Shown here: positions 1 through 8,525 of the stretch, piece by piece
How positions within the stretch are numbered: the first letter of the stretch is position 1
Layout: each line of letters opens with the position of its first letter
NCBI RefSeq assembly: GCF_022811665.1
Contig: NZ_CP094529.1
Coordinates: forward strand, 434,001 to 498,000
Direction of reading: 5' to 3'
Length of the DNA: 64,000 nt
DNA from: Chryseobacterium oryzae
Lineage (GTDB): Bacteria > Bacteroidota > Bacteroidia > Flavobacteriales > Weeksellaceae
Notes under the pieces: model-generated
Told to the model about the DNA's origin: nothing
The model's database searches: none
Seen by the model: the letters and a program-made list of their open reading frames with translations, nothing else
Made by a program: the position numbers and the translations under genes

Positions 1-1
1 T

Positions 2-604
2 GAAATGTTAGAAATTGTAAAACAAACTACATTTTTTTCAAGATCTTTTCTAAGGCTTTCCAAAAACGGAATTTTTAGTTCTAAATTTATTATGAAACTG
101 TTTACGGATTATTTTCCGGAAAATGATTTCAGGGTTTTGAAAATTCCGGTCTATGTTGCTGCCACAGAAATGACTCATGGTATTGTAGATTTCTTTTCTG
201 AAGGAGAATTGTTTGCTCCGCTTTTGGCATCATCCAGCGTTCCCTTCATTTTGCCACCTGTAAGAATTGGCGAAAAAATTTATGTAGACGGTGGAGTATT
301 AGATAATCTTCCCATTGAGCCTATTGTAGATAAATGTGATTTTCTCATAGGTTCACATGTTAATTCGATCAGCTATGATGGATTAGAAAATATGAGCTTA
401 ATGAAAGAATTCGACAGAATTTTACATTTAGCCATTGCAAAATCTGTTTATTCTAAAGTGAAATTCTGTGATATATTTTTGGATCCTCCGAAAATGACAA
501 AATTCAGCCTGTTCAATAAAAAACTTTTGGATGTAATGTTCAGCGAAGTTTACGAATATACCTGTAAAGAACTCGAGGAGAAAGGTTACAGCCGTAATTC
601 CTGA
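2..604 (+). CDS. Patatin-like phospholipase, C-terminal part (gene starts before the window)
   Basis: The reading frame is open at the left edge, so the gene begins upstream and only its last ~200 codons are here. The visible part contains the patatin motif DGGVLDNLP, whose Asp is the catalytic acid of the Ser-Asp dyad. The GxSxG nucleophile elbow would lie upstream of the window. A stretch shortly before the motif (SSSVPFILPP) also fits the family, in which small residues precede the DGG loop. Patatin-like proteins are lipid acyl hydrolases, and bacterial members are often cytoplasmic or membrane-associated. An internal ATG at position 5 exists but is very unlikely to be the real start because the frame continues leftwards. 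Substrate cannot be told. Confidence 0.85.
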   Translation, partial: EMLEIVKQTTFFSRSFLRLSKNGIFSSKFIMKLFTDYFPENDFRVLKIPVYVAATEMTHGIVDFFSEGELFAPLLASSSVPFILPPVRIGEKIYVDGGVLDNLPIEPIVDKCDFLIGSHVNSISYDGLENMSLMKEFDRILHLAIAKSVYSKVKFCDIFLDPPKMTKFSLFNKKLLDVMFSEVYEYTCKELEEKGYSRNS

Positions 605-640
605 TTCTTCTGAGGATTTAAGCAAACTTCAGGTAGTTCT

Positions 641-1648
641 TTATAATTCTTCTTCCGTTGCAATTTTCTCCTTAAAGGTTTCGATGGTGTCCATTAAGTT
701 TTGATGAGATTTTCCTCCGGCGGCATTAATATGACCTCCCCCGTGGAAGTACTTTCTTGAAAACTGATTTACGTCTACATTTTCTTTACTTCGGAAAGAA
801 ATTTTGATGAAATCTTCATACAGATCTTCCATGAAAAATGCTGCCATTTTTACCCCTAAAATACTAAGTCCGTAATTCACAAAACCTTCCGTATCGCCTT
901 TTTGGAAGCCATATTCTTGTAATTCTTTTCGGGTGAGATATAAAACAGCTACTGTGCCATTATTTACCACTTCTATCCGTCCTAAAATTAAAGCCAGTAA
1001 ATGCATTCTCGAAACGGTGTTCGTGTCCAGTGTATTGGAAGTAATAACGGAAGGATCTGCACCTTTTTCGATTAAATTAGCAACAATTCGGTGTGTTGTA
1101 GCACTCGTAGAACGGAATCTGAAACCTCCTGTATCTGTCATAATTCCTGTATAAAGGCAGTCTGCTATATCTTTGTTCACAAGTTTCTCATCATCCATCG
1201 CTTCGATAAAATGATAAACCATTTGGCAGGTTGCAGGGATAATGGTATCAGAATACACAAAATCAAAATCTTCAGGTTGTTGGTGGTGGTCAATAAGTAT
1301 TTTTTTTGCTTTTGCTCTCATCAACCAATCTCCTAAAAGTCCGATTCTTGAAGGTGAATTAAAATCTAGGCAGAAAATAACATCTGCGTCATTTATCAGT
1401 TCAAATGCTAGTTTTCTTTTGTATTCCCCGATAATATTTTTCTTTGCTTCTGGCATCCATTTCAGAAACTTCGGAAAATCGTTAGGAACGACTACTTCTG
1501 CTTCAAGACCTTTAGCTTTAAGATAATGTTTTAGACCTAAACTAGAGCCAATTGCGTCACCATCCGGATTGTAATGGGTAAGAATAATAATTTTGTTTTC
1601 AGGGACAAGAAGGGTGTTAATTTCTAAAAGCTCTGCAGGTGTAAACAT
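641..1648 (-). CDS. nrnA: DHH-family oligoribonuclease / pAp phosphatase NrnA
   Basis: The 335-residue protein has the layout of NrnA-type DHH/DHHA1 phosphoesterases. HYNPDGD lies at residues 25-31, DFNSPSR at 95-101, the DHH metal-binding triad at 120-122 and the C-terminal DHHA1 signature GGGHINAAGG near 303-312. These enzymes degrade short RNA oligonucleotides (nanoRNA), and many also dephosphorylate 3'-phosphoadenosine 5'-phosphate. The length is normal. The gene converges on the patatin-like gene and has its own -7 element (TATCTTTG at 1669-1676, minus strand) about 20 bases before the ATG. A cyclic-dinucleotide phosphodiesterase of the same superfamily is less likely because no PAS or GGDEF domain is present. 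Confidence 0.93.
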   Translation of the reverse strand: MFTPAELLEINTLLVPENKIIILTHYNPDGDAIGSSLGLKHYLKAKGLEAEVVVPNDFPKFLKWMPEAKKNIIGEYKRKLAFELINDADVIFCLDFNSPSRIGLLGDWLMRAKAKKILIDHHQQPEDFDFVYSDTIIPATCQMVYHFIEAMDDEKLVNKDIADCLYTGIMTDTGGFRFRSTSATTHRIVANLIEKGADPSVITSNTLDTNTVSRMHLLALILGRIEVVNNGTVAVLYLTRKELQEYGFQKGDTEGFVNYGLSILGVKMAAFFMEDLYEDFIKISFRSKENVDVNQFSRKYFHGGGHINAAGGKSHQNLMDTIETFKEKIATEEEL

Positions 1649-1668
1649 TTTCTTTGGATTTGAGTTTC

Positions 1669-1676
1669 CAAAGATA
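1669..1676 (-). promoter_or_regulatory. -7 element of the nrnA promoter
   Basis: TATCTTTG on the minus strand matches the Bacteroidota -7 consensus TAnnTTTG and ends 20 bases before the nrnA start codon. No TTG -33 element is seen at the usual distance. Confidence 0.55.
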
Positions 1677-1781
1677 GAGTTTTTTGATTTGTTTTTTCTT
1701 GCGGAAATAACTCTTAGAGATATTTTGATGATTAAAATGATATTTATATAACAAAAAATATTAAAAAAATCTTCCGAATAT

Positions 1782-1811
1782 TTGTATCTGATAAAAAATT
1801 CTATATCTTTG
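1782..1811 (+). promoter_or_regulatory. Promoter of rpmH (TTG-N19-TATCTTTG)
   Basis: TTG at 1782-1784 and TATCTTTG at 1804-1811 are separated by 19 bases, a full match to the Bacteroidota housekeeping promoter. The leader to the rpmH ATG is about 40 bases. Confidence 0.8.
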
Positions 1812-1855
1812 CAACCTGAAAAAATAATAGATAATTACGACTTAAACATATAGTA

Positions 1856-2014
1856 ATGAGCAAAAGAACATTCCAACCATCAGAAAGAAAGAAAAGAAAC
1901 AAACACGGTTTCAGAGAAAGAATGTCTACACCAAACGGTAGAAGAGTTTTAGCTGCAAGAAGAGCTAAAGGAAGAAAAAGCTTAACAGTAAGTTCTGCAA
2001 GAGCTAAAAGATAA
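1856..2014 (+). CDS. rpmH: 50S ribosomal protein L34
   Basis: This 52-residue, very basic protein begins [19 protein letters not shown] and contains the L34 core [15 protein letters not shown]34 is a small protein of the large ribosomal subunit. The length fits the family, with the slightly longer C-terminus ([11 protein letters not shown]) common in Bacteroidota. It has its own full promoter and a strong terminator, so it is transcribed alone. In many bacteria rpmH sits next to rnpA and dnaA; here neither is nearby, so it does not mark an origin. Confidence 0.97.
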   Translation: MSKRTFQPSERKKRNKHGFRERMSTPNGRRVLAARRAKGRKSLTVSSARAKR

Positions 2015-2038
2015 TTCTTTAGTTACAATATACAAACT

Positions 2039-2070
2039 ATGCTTGAAAAGTACTTTTTCAGGCATTTTTT
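2039..2070 (+). terminator. Intrinsic terminator after rpmH
   Basis: An 11-bp hairpin with one G-U pair (arms 2039-2049 and 2055-2065, loop of 5) is followed by a run of T. It lies 25 bases after the rpmH stop. Confidence 0.85.
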
Positions 2071-2071
2071 G

Positions 2072-2101
2072 TTGTTAAAATTTGCTAAATTTTTAGGTTT
2101 G
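2072..2101 (+). promoter_or_regulatory. Promoter of the ftsE-like gene (TTG-N19-TAGGTTTG)
   Basis: TTG at 2072-2074 and TAGGTTTG at 2094-2101 have the consensus spacing of 19 bases. The promoter starts directly after the rpmH terminator and leaves a leader of about 65 bases. Confidence 0.7.
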
Positions 2102-2168
2102 TAAAGTATCTTTTTTTACTTTTAAAATCTGAAATAAGCTTTTTGAAAAGTTTCACAAAAACAAGATT

Positions 2169-2879
2169 ATGCCACATTCAAATATTTCGGGAGACAGCAT
2201 TGTATATTTACAGGATGCAAAAATTTCTCAGAAAAACTTTACCGTACTTACAGATGTAAATCTCAATATAAAAAAAGGAAGATTCTGTTACCTGATTGGT
2301 AAAACAGGATCCGGAAAAAGTTCACTTCTTAAAACTTTGTACGGGCATATTCCTTTAGCAATGGGAAAAGGTGAGGTTGTAGGTTTTGATATTGCTAAGC
2401 TTAAAACCTCTGATATTCCGAACCTGAGAAGAAAACTTGGGATTGTGTTTCAGGATTTCCAGTTGCTGTCTGACAGAACTGTCGAGAAAAACCTCAAATT
2501 TGTACTTGAAGCAACAGGCTGGAGCGACAAACATAAAATGGATGATCGTATTAATGAGGTTCTTTCTAGTGTAAACATGAAAGGGAAGAAACATAAAATG
2601 CCGCACGAACTTTCTGGAGGAGAACAACAGCGTATTGCTATTGCAAGAGCACTTCTCAATCATCCGGATTTAATTTTAGCAGATGAGCCTACAGGAAATC
2701 TTGATCCTGAAACTTCTAATGAAATTATGACGCTTCTTAAAAAAGTAGCCGAAGATAATCACGCTGCGGTGGTCATGGCAACTCACGATTATCACATGAT
2801 TCAGAATTTCCCGGGAGAAGCAATAAGATGTGAGGACGGAAAAGTTTCTGTTTTAGATACATCAGAGCTTTTCGAATAA
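2169..2879 (+). CDS. ftsE: ABC transporter ATP-binding protein, FtsE-like
   Basis: The 236-residue protein is a single nucleotide-binding domain. Walker A (GKTGSGKSS) lies at about residues 44-52, followed by the Q-loop (VFQDFQLL), the signature LSGGEQQR, Walker B with D-loop (LILADEPTGNLD) and the H-loop (MATHDYH). The GNLD D-loop and overall length fit the FtsE/LolD/MacB group. FtsE works with the membrane protein FtsX at the septum to activate cell-wall hydrolases. No ftsX is adjacent, so the partner must be encoded elsewhere, and a LolD-like role cannot be fully excluded. The gene is monocistronic, between its own promoter and a terminator. Confidence 0.8.
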   Translation: MPHSNISGDSIVYLQDAKISQKNFTVLTDVNLNIKKGRFCYLIGKTGSGKSSLLKTLYGHIPLAMGKGEVVGFDIAKLKTSDIPNLRRKLGIVFQDFQLLSDRTVEKNLKFVLEATGWSDKHKMDDRINEVLSSVNMKGKKHKMPHELSGGEQQRIAIARALLNHPDLILADEPTGNLDPETSNEIMTLLKKVAEDNHAAVVMATHDYHMIQNFPGEAIRCEDGKVSVLDTSELFE

Positions 2880-2918
2880 AAATTATACATTAGAAATAAT
2901 TTTCATAAAAAATAGATA

Positions 2919-2948
2919 AAAAAGTCCGGGAAAACTCTCGGACTTTTT
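2919..2948 (+). terminator. Terminator after the ftsE-like gene
   Basis: Perfect 10-bp inverted repeat (arms 2919-2928 and 2939-2948) whose downstream arm ends in a T run. It lies about 40 bases after the stop codon. Confidence 0.75.
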
Positions 2949-2996
2949 CAATTTATAAACTCAAAATGATGTAATTTTTACATTTTTAGACACAAA

Positions 2997-3020
2997 AAAT
3001 GCCCAATAAATCGGGCATTT
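2997..3020 (-). terminator. Terminator for the SlyD-like gene
   Basis: Perfect 8-bp stem (2997-3004 with 3013-3020), followed on the minus strand by a T run. It sits just past the end of the FKBP gene. Confidence 0.75.
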
Positions 3021-3041
3021 CATATTATTGAAAATGTTTTT

Positions 3042-3542
3042 TTAGTGACCTTGGTTTCCGTCAATTCCATGAGCATGACCGTGAGAAAGTTCCTCTTCTG
3101 TAGCTGGTCTGATATTCAAAACTTCTACTTGGAAGTCTAAAACTTTTCCAGCCATTGGATGGTTTAAATCTGCCACTACCGCTTCAGGAGTTACTTCAAC
3201 TACAAACGCCTGGAAATTATTTCCTTGGTTGTCAGATAAAGGCAAAATTGCTCCAATTGGTGGAATTCCAGATTCTGCAAACATATCTATAGGAAGCTGT
3301 GCAATAGCATCTTCTTGTTTAGGACCGTATGCTTCTTCAGGCTGAATAACAAATTCTGCTTTATCACCTGCTTTAAGCCCAAGAATATTCTGCTCAAATT
3401 TAGGAATCATCATTCCTACGCCATATAAAAATGTAAGTGGATTTTCTGCTGTAGTTTCTTCTACTAAAGTTTTAGTTCCATCTTCTTCGATAGTGTGAAG
3501 AATATACTTTACAGCTACCACATGATTGTTTTCAATTGTCAT
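3042..3542 (-). CDS. FKBP-type peptidyl-prolyl cis-trans isomerase, SlyD-like
   Basis: The 166-residue protein has the SlyD arrangement. An FKBP half-domain (residues 1-65, with LTFLYGVGMMIPKFEQ) is followed by an insert-in-flap chaperone domain (about 70-125) and the end of the FKBP fold (DLNHPMAGKVLDFQVEV). SlyD proteins catalyse prolyl isomerisation and hold unfolded chains in the cytoplasm. The tail contains only a few His (HGHAHGIDGNQGH), far fewer than the metal-binding tail of E. coli SlyD, so a strong nickel role is doubtful. I chose the ATG at 3540-3542 (MTIENN) rather than one 10 codons upstream, because conserved sequence begins there. A -7 element lies at 3583-3590. Confidence 0.88.
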   Translation of the reverse strand: MTIENNHVVAVKYILHTIEEDGTKTLVEETTAENPLTFLYGVGMMIPKFEQNILGLKAGDKAEFVIQPEEAYGPKQEDAIAQLPIDMFAESGIPPIGAILPLSDNQGNNFQAFVVEVTPEAVVADLNHPMAGKVLDFQVEVLNIRPATEEELSHGHAHGIDGNQGH

Positions 3543-3582
3543 ATTTTTCTTTTTTCCGTGAAAATTAATCACGATTACAGTG

Positions 3583-3590
3583 CAAATATA
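3583..3590 (-). promoter_or_regulatory. -7 element upstream of the SlyD-like gene
   Basis: TATATTTG on the minus strand, 40 bases before the chosen start codon. It matches TAnnTTTG, with no TTG at the standard -33 distance. Confidence 0.5.
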
Positions 3591-3642
3591 ATCTTTTTGA
3601 AATGATTTTTATGGCAGCAAATTATATAAAAATAGTTGAGGT

Positions 3643-3900
3643 TTAATCGTTTTTTTCTTCATTTTTAGACTGCTTTTTCTTTTGCCTTAGTACATACAGA
3701 TACAGACTTTCTACTTTGTCTCTTGCCCAAGGTGTTTTCCTTAGAAATTTCAAAGAAGAATTAATGCTGGGATTCTCGTTAAAACATCTTATATTAATCT
3801 GTTTTCCCAATTCTCCGAAACCATTGTAATATTCTACCAATTCTTCAAGAATGGTATCTAGTCTTTTTCCGTGAAGAGGATCTTTAGATTGATTTTCCAT
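3643..3900 (-). CDS. VF530 family DNA-binding protein (DUF2132)
   Basis: Small 85-residue protein starting MENQSKDPLHGKRLDTILE. The DPLHG opening, the segment INIRCFNENPSINSSLKFL and the motif TPWARDKVE are typical of the VF530/DUF2132 family. The family is named after a Vibrio fischeri protein with a helical fold proposed to bind DNA; its physiological role is unknown. The C-terminus is rich in Lys and Glu. An upstream in-frame ATG at 3924 would add eight hydrophobic residues and is less likely. A possible promoter, TTG-N17-TACCTTTA, lies on the minus strand at 3908-3935. Confidence 0.8.
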   Translation of the reverse strand: MENQSKDPLHGKRLDTILEELVEYYNGFGELGKQINIRCFNENPSINSSLKFLRKTPWARDKVESLYLYVLRQKKKQSKNEEKND

Positions 3901-4083
3901 AATGGTGTAAAGGTAAAAATTCATTTTTAAACCAATAAATTTTCAAACCAGATTGATGCCATATTCCGTAAATTTGAAAGATGATATTTCTGCTATAATT
4001 ATAGTCTTGTAATTTTTTTTAAAGAAATAAGGCTATATTGGTGAACAGCAGAGAAAAGATAAAAATTATTTTAAATATAATTG

Positions 4084-4239
4084 ATGATGAGCAGGAATAC
4101 CGATGCCAACAGAAAATTACATAAAAAGAAAATCGACCAGAAAAAGCGTAAAACACAAAACGCCGAAGCAGAAAGAAAAGCGCGCCTAAAGCAAATTCGG
4201 GAAGATTTTAAAGCAAAAGAAAAAGGGGATATTTTATGA
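4084..4239 (+). CDS. Small basic protein coupled to sbcD
   Basis: A 51-codon ORF (MMSRNTDANRKLHKKK...) ends in an ATGA overlap with the sbcD start codon, so translation of the two is probably coupled. The product is almost entirely charged and helix-forming, rich in Lys, Arg, Glu and Gln, with no hydrophobic core or membrane segment. I do not recognise a family. The tight four-base overlap, uninterrupted frame and reasonable codon use argue that it is a real gene. A nucleic-acid-binding accessory of SbcCD would fit its charge, but that is inference only. The second codon is also ATG, so it may be 50 residues long. Confidence 0.6.
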   Translation: MMSRNTDANRKLHKKKIDQKKRKTQNAEAERKARLKQIREDFKAKEKGDIL

Positions 4240-5441
4240 AAATTCTTCATACCGCCGATTGGCATTTAGGAAAACGTCTCGACCGTTTTTCCAGACTGGA
4301 AGAGCAGATTTTGGTAATGGACGAAATTGTTCAGATTGCTGATGAACAAAAGATTGATTTGGTTTTAATTGCAGGAGATTTGTTTGATAATTTTAACCCT
4401 GGTGTAGAAGCTGTTGAACTTTTTTATAAAACATTAAAACGTTTATCTTTAAATGGAAAACGTCCTGTTATTGCCATTTCGGGAAATCATGATTCTCCTA
4501 ATTTTATTGATGCTCCGGATCCTTTGGCTCGGGAATGCGGAATTATTTTAATAGGACATCCTAAAGCGGTTATTCAGCCTTTTAAACTGGATTTTTTTGA
4601 AGTTTCCCAATCGGCAGAAGGTTTTATAGAACTCAAACTGAAAAATCAGGACGATCCGGTAAGAATTATTCATACACCTTATGCCAACGAAATTCGCCTT
4701 AAAGAATATTTTGGTGAAAATAAAGAAGCCGAATTGAATCAGATTTTAGACGATAGCTGGAAAAAAACAGCCGATGAATTTTGTGATGATAAAGGCGTTA
4801 ATCTTTTGATAGCTCATTTGTACATGAATAAGAGAGGAGCTGCAATTTTGGAGGAACCAGAAGGAGAGAAGCCTATAAAAATTGGGAATGCAGATTTAAT
4901 CTGGTCAGAAATTATTCCGTTTCAAATACAATATACGGCTTTAGGGCATCTTCATGGATTCCAAAACATAGGAACTGCAGAAAAACCGGTGATTTATTCT
5001 TCTTCTCCACTTTGTTACAGTTTTTCTGAGGCCGGACAGACAAAATATGTCACCATTATTGAAGCTGAGCCCAATAAAGAGGTTTCTTATGAGAAAATTG
5101 CATTAAAGAATGGAAAAAAGCTTATCCGGAAAACATTTAATTCTGTAGAAAATTCGGTGGAATGGCTCATCGAAAATCCAAATTGCCTGATTGAACTCAC
5201 CTTAGAAAGCGATACTTTTTTAAAAGCTGAAGAAAGAAAACTTATTTATCAGTCACACACCGGAATTGTGCATTTGATTCCGAAACTGAAAAATCAGGAT
5301 TTTATAGATGATGAAGTGAAGGAAATCAATTTAAGTCAGGATCCTCTGCCGTTATTTATCGACTATTTTAAATCTAAAAACAACGGACAAGCACCGAACG
5401 AAGATCTAATAAATCTATTTAAAGAAATTGAAAATTATTAA
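4236..5441 (+). CDS. sbcD: Exonuclease SbcCD subunit D
   Basis: The 401-residue protein is a calcineurin-like metallophosphoesterase of the SbcD/Mre11 type. The metal-binding motifs are ADWHLGK (residues 7-13), AGDLFDN (46-52), SGNHDSP (82-88) and LGHLHG (about 236). It is the nuclease subunit of SbcCD, which cleaves hairpins and processes protein-blocked DNA ends in the cytoplasm. The start overlaps the small basic ORF by four bases, and the stop lies three bases before sbcC, so the three form one transcription unit. Length is normal for SbcD with a C-terminal capping domain. Confidence 0.97.
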   Translation: MKILHTADWHLGKRLDRFSRLEEQILVMDEIVQIADEQKIDLVLIAGDLFDNFNPGVEAVELFYKTLKRLSLNGKRPVIAISGNHDSPNFIDAPDPLARECGIILIGHPKAVIQPFKLDFFEVSQSAEGFIELKLKNQDDPVRIIHTPYANEIRLKEYFGENKEAELNQILDDSWKKTADEFCDDKGVNLLIAHLYMNKRGAAILEEPEGEKPIKIGNADLIWSEIIPFQIQYTALGHLHGFQNIGTAEKPVIYSSSPLCYSFSEAGQTKYVTIIEAEPNKEVSYEKIALKNGKKLIRKTFNSVENSVEWLIENPNCLIELTLESDTFLKAEERKLIYQSHTGIVHLIPKLKNQDFIDDEVKEINLSQDPLPLFIDYFKSKNNGQAPNEDLINLFKEIENY

Positions 5442-5444
5442 CGT

Positions 5445-8400
5445 ATGATTCCTATTCAGTTAACCTTAGAAGGTTTATATTCTTATCAGGAACGCCAAAA
5501 AATTGACTTTGAGAATTTAACAGAAGCTGGTCTTTTTGGGATTTTCGGTTCTGTCGGTTCGGGAAAGTCTTCTATTTTGGAAGCTATTTCTTTTGCACTG
5601 TACGGAGAAACGGAACGTCTGAATAAACAGGATAAACGTGCGTATAACATGATGAATTTAAAATCGAACAAATCTTTTATAGAGTTTGATTTTTTGAATT
5701 ATGAAAATAAAAAATTTCGTGCAAAGAGAGAATTTAAACGCAATTCTAAGAATTTCACCGATGTAAAAACACCTACCGTAACTTTTTATGAATCTGTAAA
5801 TGAAAATTGGGTTCCTTTAGACCATACAAATGCCGAAAAAATTATTGGTTTGAGTTATGCGAATTTCAAAAGAACCATCATCATTCCTCAAGGGCAGTTT
5901 AAAGAATTTTTGGAACTGGGTGCAACAGACCGTACCAATATGATGAAAGATATTTTCGGTCTCCAAAGGTTCGATTTGCAGAATAATGCTTCCCTTTTAC
6001 ACAATAAAAATAAATCTGAACTCGATCAGCTGGAAGGTCAACTGAAGGGTTTTGAGGAAGTAAATGAAGAACAAATTTCTGAGCAGAACGATATTCTGAA
6101 AGAAGCACAGCAAAAGTTTGATGAAGTAAAAATTCAGTTTAAAAATACTGAAAATAAATACCAACAGTTAAAAAATTTAAAAACCGATTTTGAATTACTT
6201 AAGCAAAAAGAATCCGATTTTGAAAAACTTAGTGCTCAAAAAAAAGAAATTGACGAATTAGAAATTAAAACAGATGTTTTTGATAAGCTTTTCAGAGCTT
6301 TCACTCCCCTAATTTCGGAGAAAAATAAGCTGGAAAAAGAAATTGCTGAACAGTTGAAAAGTAAAGAGCGTCATCTTAAAATTTTAAAGGAAACCGAGAT
6401 TCAGTCAGAGAATATTAAAAATAAGCTTTCGGTGGTTCAGCCAAAATATGAAGCTTTGAATCAGACTAAAAATCAGGAAAATGATTTGGCGTTAATTCTT
6501 CAGATGCTTAAGTTTTCGGAGGAAATTGTAGAATTGAGAAAAAGAACTGAAAATGGCAGCAGCAAAGTAAAAGAGGTTGAAGAGCATCAAAATTCAGTTC
6601 AGGAAACCATTAATGCTTTATCGGAAAAAGCAGAAAATTTGAAGTCCCAAAAATTAGATTCTAGTTTGCTTTTACACGTTGGAAACTGGTTTTCTGATAA
6701 GAAAAAGTTGGAAGAAATACTCCTGAATCAGACTACTAAAATTGAGGCTAAAAAAACTGAAATCAACGCAATTTCTAATGAACTGAAAGCATTAGAAATT
6801 AACGAAGAAACTTACAAAAATCAATTCCAAACACAAATTGAAGAATTAGAGAATCTCAGTAAAAAATTGTCCGAAAAACGTAGTCATTTCGAGGTTCAGC
6901 AGAAACTTGCTCATTTTGCCAATGATTTGCACGATGGCGAAACTTGTCCGCTTTGTGGATCTTTGGAGCATCCGGAAATTGTAAAATTTGAAGATGTAAA
7001 TTTCGAGTTAAACGAAATTCTTAGGCAAACTAAAGAAACCGACATTCAAAAAGAAAAACTTCAAAAACAGTTTTTGGAAATTGAAAAAATTCTCGACAGA
7101 AAAAAGATTTTCCAGGAACAGTTGAAATCGGAAGAGATTATTGTGCAAGAGATTAATAAAAATATTGAAGAACATCATCAAAATTTCCATTGGAACAATT
7201 TCCATGCTGAAAATGAAAAAGAATTTCAAGAAAAAAGAAATCAGTCTTTTGAAATTGAGAAACAGATTGAAGAACTGAATACCAAGATTTCTTCCGAGCA
7301 AAAAAATATGACAACCCTAAGAGATAATCTTAATCAAGACAATAAAGCGTTAGAAAAATTTAGGTTAGATGAGGCGAAAAAAGAAGAACAAATAAAAGCA
7401 AATGAAGCCAATCTAAAAACCTTAAAATGGACAGAATATAAAGAAAGAAAGATTACTGAAATTGATGAAGCTTACCAAAATCTCTCTCAATCTAACCTTG
7501 AAACAGAACAGAATTATCTGCAACTCAGCAAAGAAAATGGAATTATCGTTCCTCAATTGGCAGAACGTAAAACAATTGTTGATCAGTTGATTAATAGAAT
7601 TCAAGATTTAGAAAATGAAGCTTTAGAAAATAAAAATTCTATCAATAAAACTCTTTCTGAGCATCAATTTGGAAGTTTAGAAGAAATTCAGGAAATTATT
7701 TTGCAGGATATTGATGTAGAGAATGTAAGAACTAAAATTCAAAATTTTAAGATTCAGTTTGAAACGCTGAAAAACAGCATTTTTGAACTGCGACATAAAC
7801 TGAACGATTTTTCTTTCGATGAAGAAGAGTTTTCAGCCATTGAAAATCAGTTCAAAAATTTGGAAAACGAACAGAAAATAGCCAATAATTCTGTGGTAAA
7901 AATCAGTTCGGAAATAGAACGTTTGCAAAATGAATTTAAAAAGAAAGAAAATCTTTTGAAAGATTTGGTAAAACTCCAAAAACGCGATGAAAATTTGAAA
8001 ATAATGAAAAATCTTTTTAACAGAGCGGGTTTTGTAGAGTATGTTTCTTCCATTTATCTCAGACAGTTGTGCGATCATGCAAACGTAAGATTTCACAGAA
8101 TGACGCGAAACCAGCTCAGTCTTCAACTGAATGAAAGTAATGATTTTGAAATTATAGATTATCTGAATGAAGGGAGAAGCCGAAGTGTAAAAACGCTTTC
8201 TGGCGGACAGGCTTTTCAGGTTTCTTTAAGTTTGGCTTTGGCTTTGGCAGAAAGTGTTCAGACCAACGCAAAAGCAGAAAGAAACTTCTTTTTCATCGAT
8301 GAAGGTTTTGGGACGCAAGATTCAGAATCTGTAAATGTGGTATTTGAAACACTGATGAATCTTCAGAAAGAAAACCGTATTGTGGGAATTATTTCGCACG

Positions 8401-8483
8401 TAGAAGAGCTGAAAGAAAAAATTCCGGTCTCACTTACCATTGTAAAAGATGAAGAAAAAGGAAGTTTAATACAAATTGTTTAG
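5445..8483 (+). CDS. sbcC: Exonuclease SbcCD ATPase subunit C
   Basis: The 1012-residue SMC-like protein begins with an ATPase lobe (Walker A GSVGSGKSS, residues 35-43). It continues into a very long coiled coil with a central zinc hook (CPLC, Cys501 and Cys504), and ends with the second lobe carrying the signature LSGGQ (near 917) and Walker B FFFIDEGFG (near 948). SbcC dimerises through the hook and drives the SbcD nuclease with ATP. The gene follows sbcD by three bases. All key residues are present. Confidence 0.97.
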   Translation: MIPIQLTLEGLYSYQERQKIDFENLTEAGLFGIFGSVGSGKSSILEAISFALYGETERLNKQDKRAYNMMNLKSNKSFIEFDFLNYENKKFRAKREFKRNSKNFTDVKTPTVTFYESVNENWVPLDHTNAEKIIGLSYANFKRTIIIPQGQFKEFLELGATDRTNMMKDIFGLQRFDLQNNASLLHNKNKSELDQLEGQLKGFEEVNEEQISEQNDILKEAQQKFDEVKIQFKNTENKYQQLKNLKTDFELLKQKESDFEKLSAQKKEIDELEIKTDVFDKLFRAFTPLISEKNKLEKEIAEQLKSKERHLKILKETEIQSENIKNKLSVVQPKYEALNQTKNQENDLALILQMLKFSEEIVELRKRTENGSSKVKEVEEHQNSVQETINALSEKAENLKSQKLDSSLLLHVGNWFSDKKKLEEILLNQTTKIEAKKTEINAISNELKALEINEETYKNQFQTQIEELENLSKKLSEKRSHFEVQQKLAHFANDLHDGETCPLCGSLEHPEIVKFEDVNFELNEILRQTKETDIQKEKLQKQFLEIEKILDRKKIFQEQLKSEEIIVQEINKNIEEHHQNFHWNNFHAENEKEFQEKRNQSFEIEKQIEELNTKISSEQKNMTTLRDNLNQDNKALEKFRLDEAKKEEQIKANEANLKTLKWTEYKERKITEIDEAYQNLSQSNLETEQNYLQLSKENGIIVPQLAERKTIVDQLINRIQDLENEALENKNSINKTLSEHQFGSLEEIQEIILQDIDVENVRTKIQNFKIQFETLKNSIFELRHKLNDFSFDEEEFSAIENQFKNLENEQKIANNSVVKISSEIERLQNEFKKKENLLKDLVKLQKRDENLKIMKNLFNRAGFVEYVSSIYLRQLCDHANVRFHRMTRNQLSLQLNESNDFEIIDYLNEGRSRSVKTLSGGQAFQVSLSLALALAESVQTNAKAERNFFFIDEGFGTQDSESVNVVFETLMNLQKENRIVGIISHVEELKEKIPVSLTIVKDEEKGSLIQIV

Positions 8484-8525
8484 AAACTGTTTTATAATCG
8501 TTATTTTTGAAACATTAAAACCATT

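Noticed and set aside
1782..2014. rpmH as a sign of the replication origin
   Set aside because: rpmH is often near dnaA, but no rnpA, dnaA, gidA or cluster of DnaA boxes is visible here.
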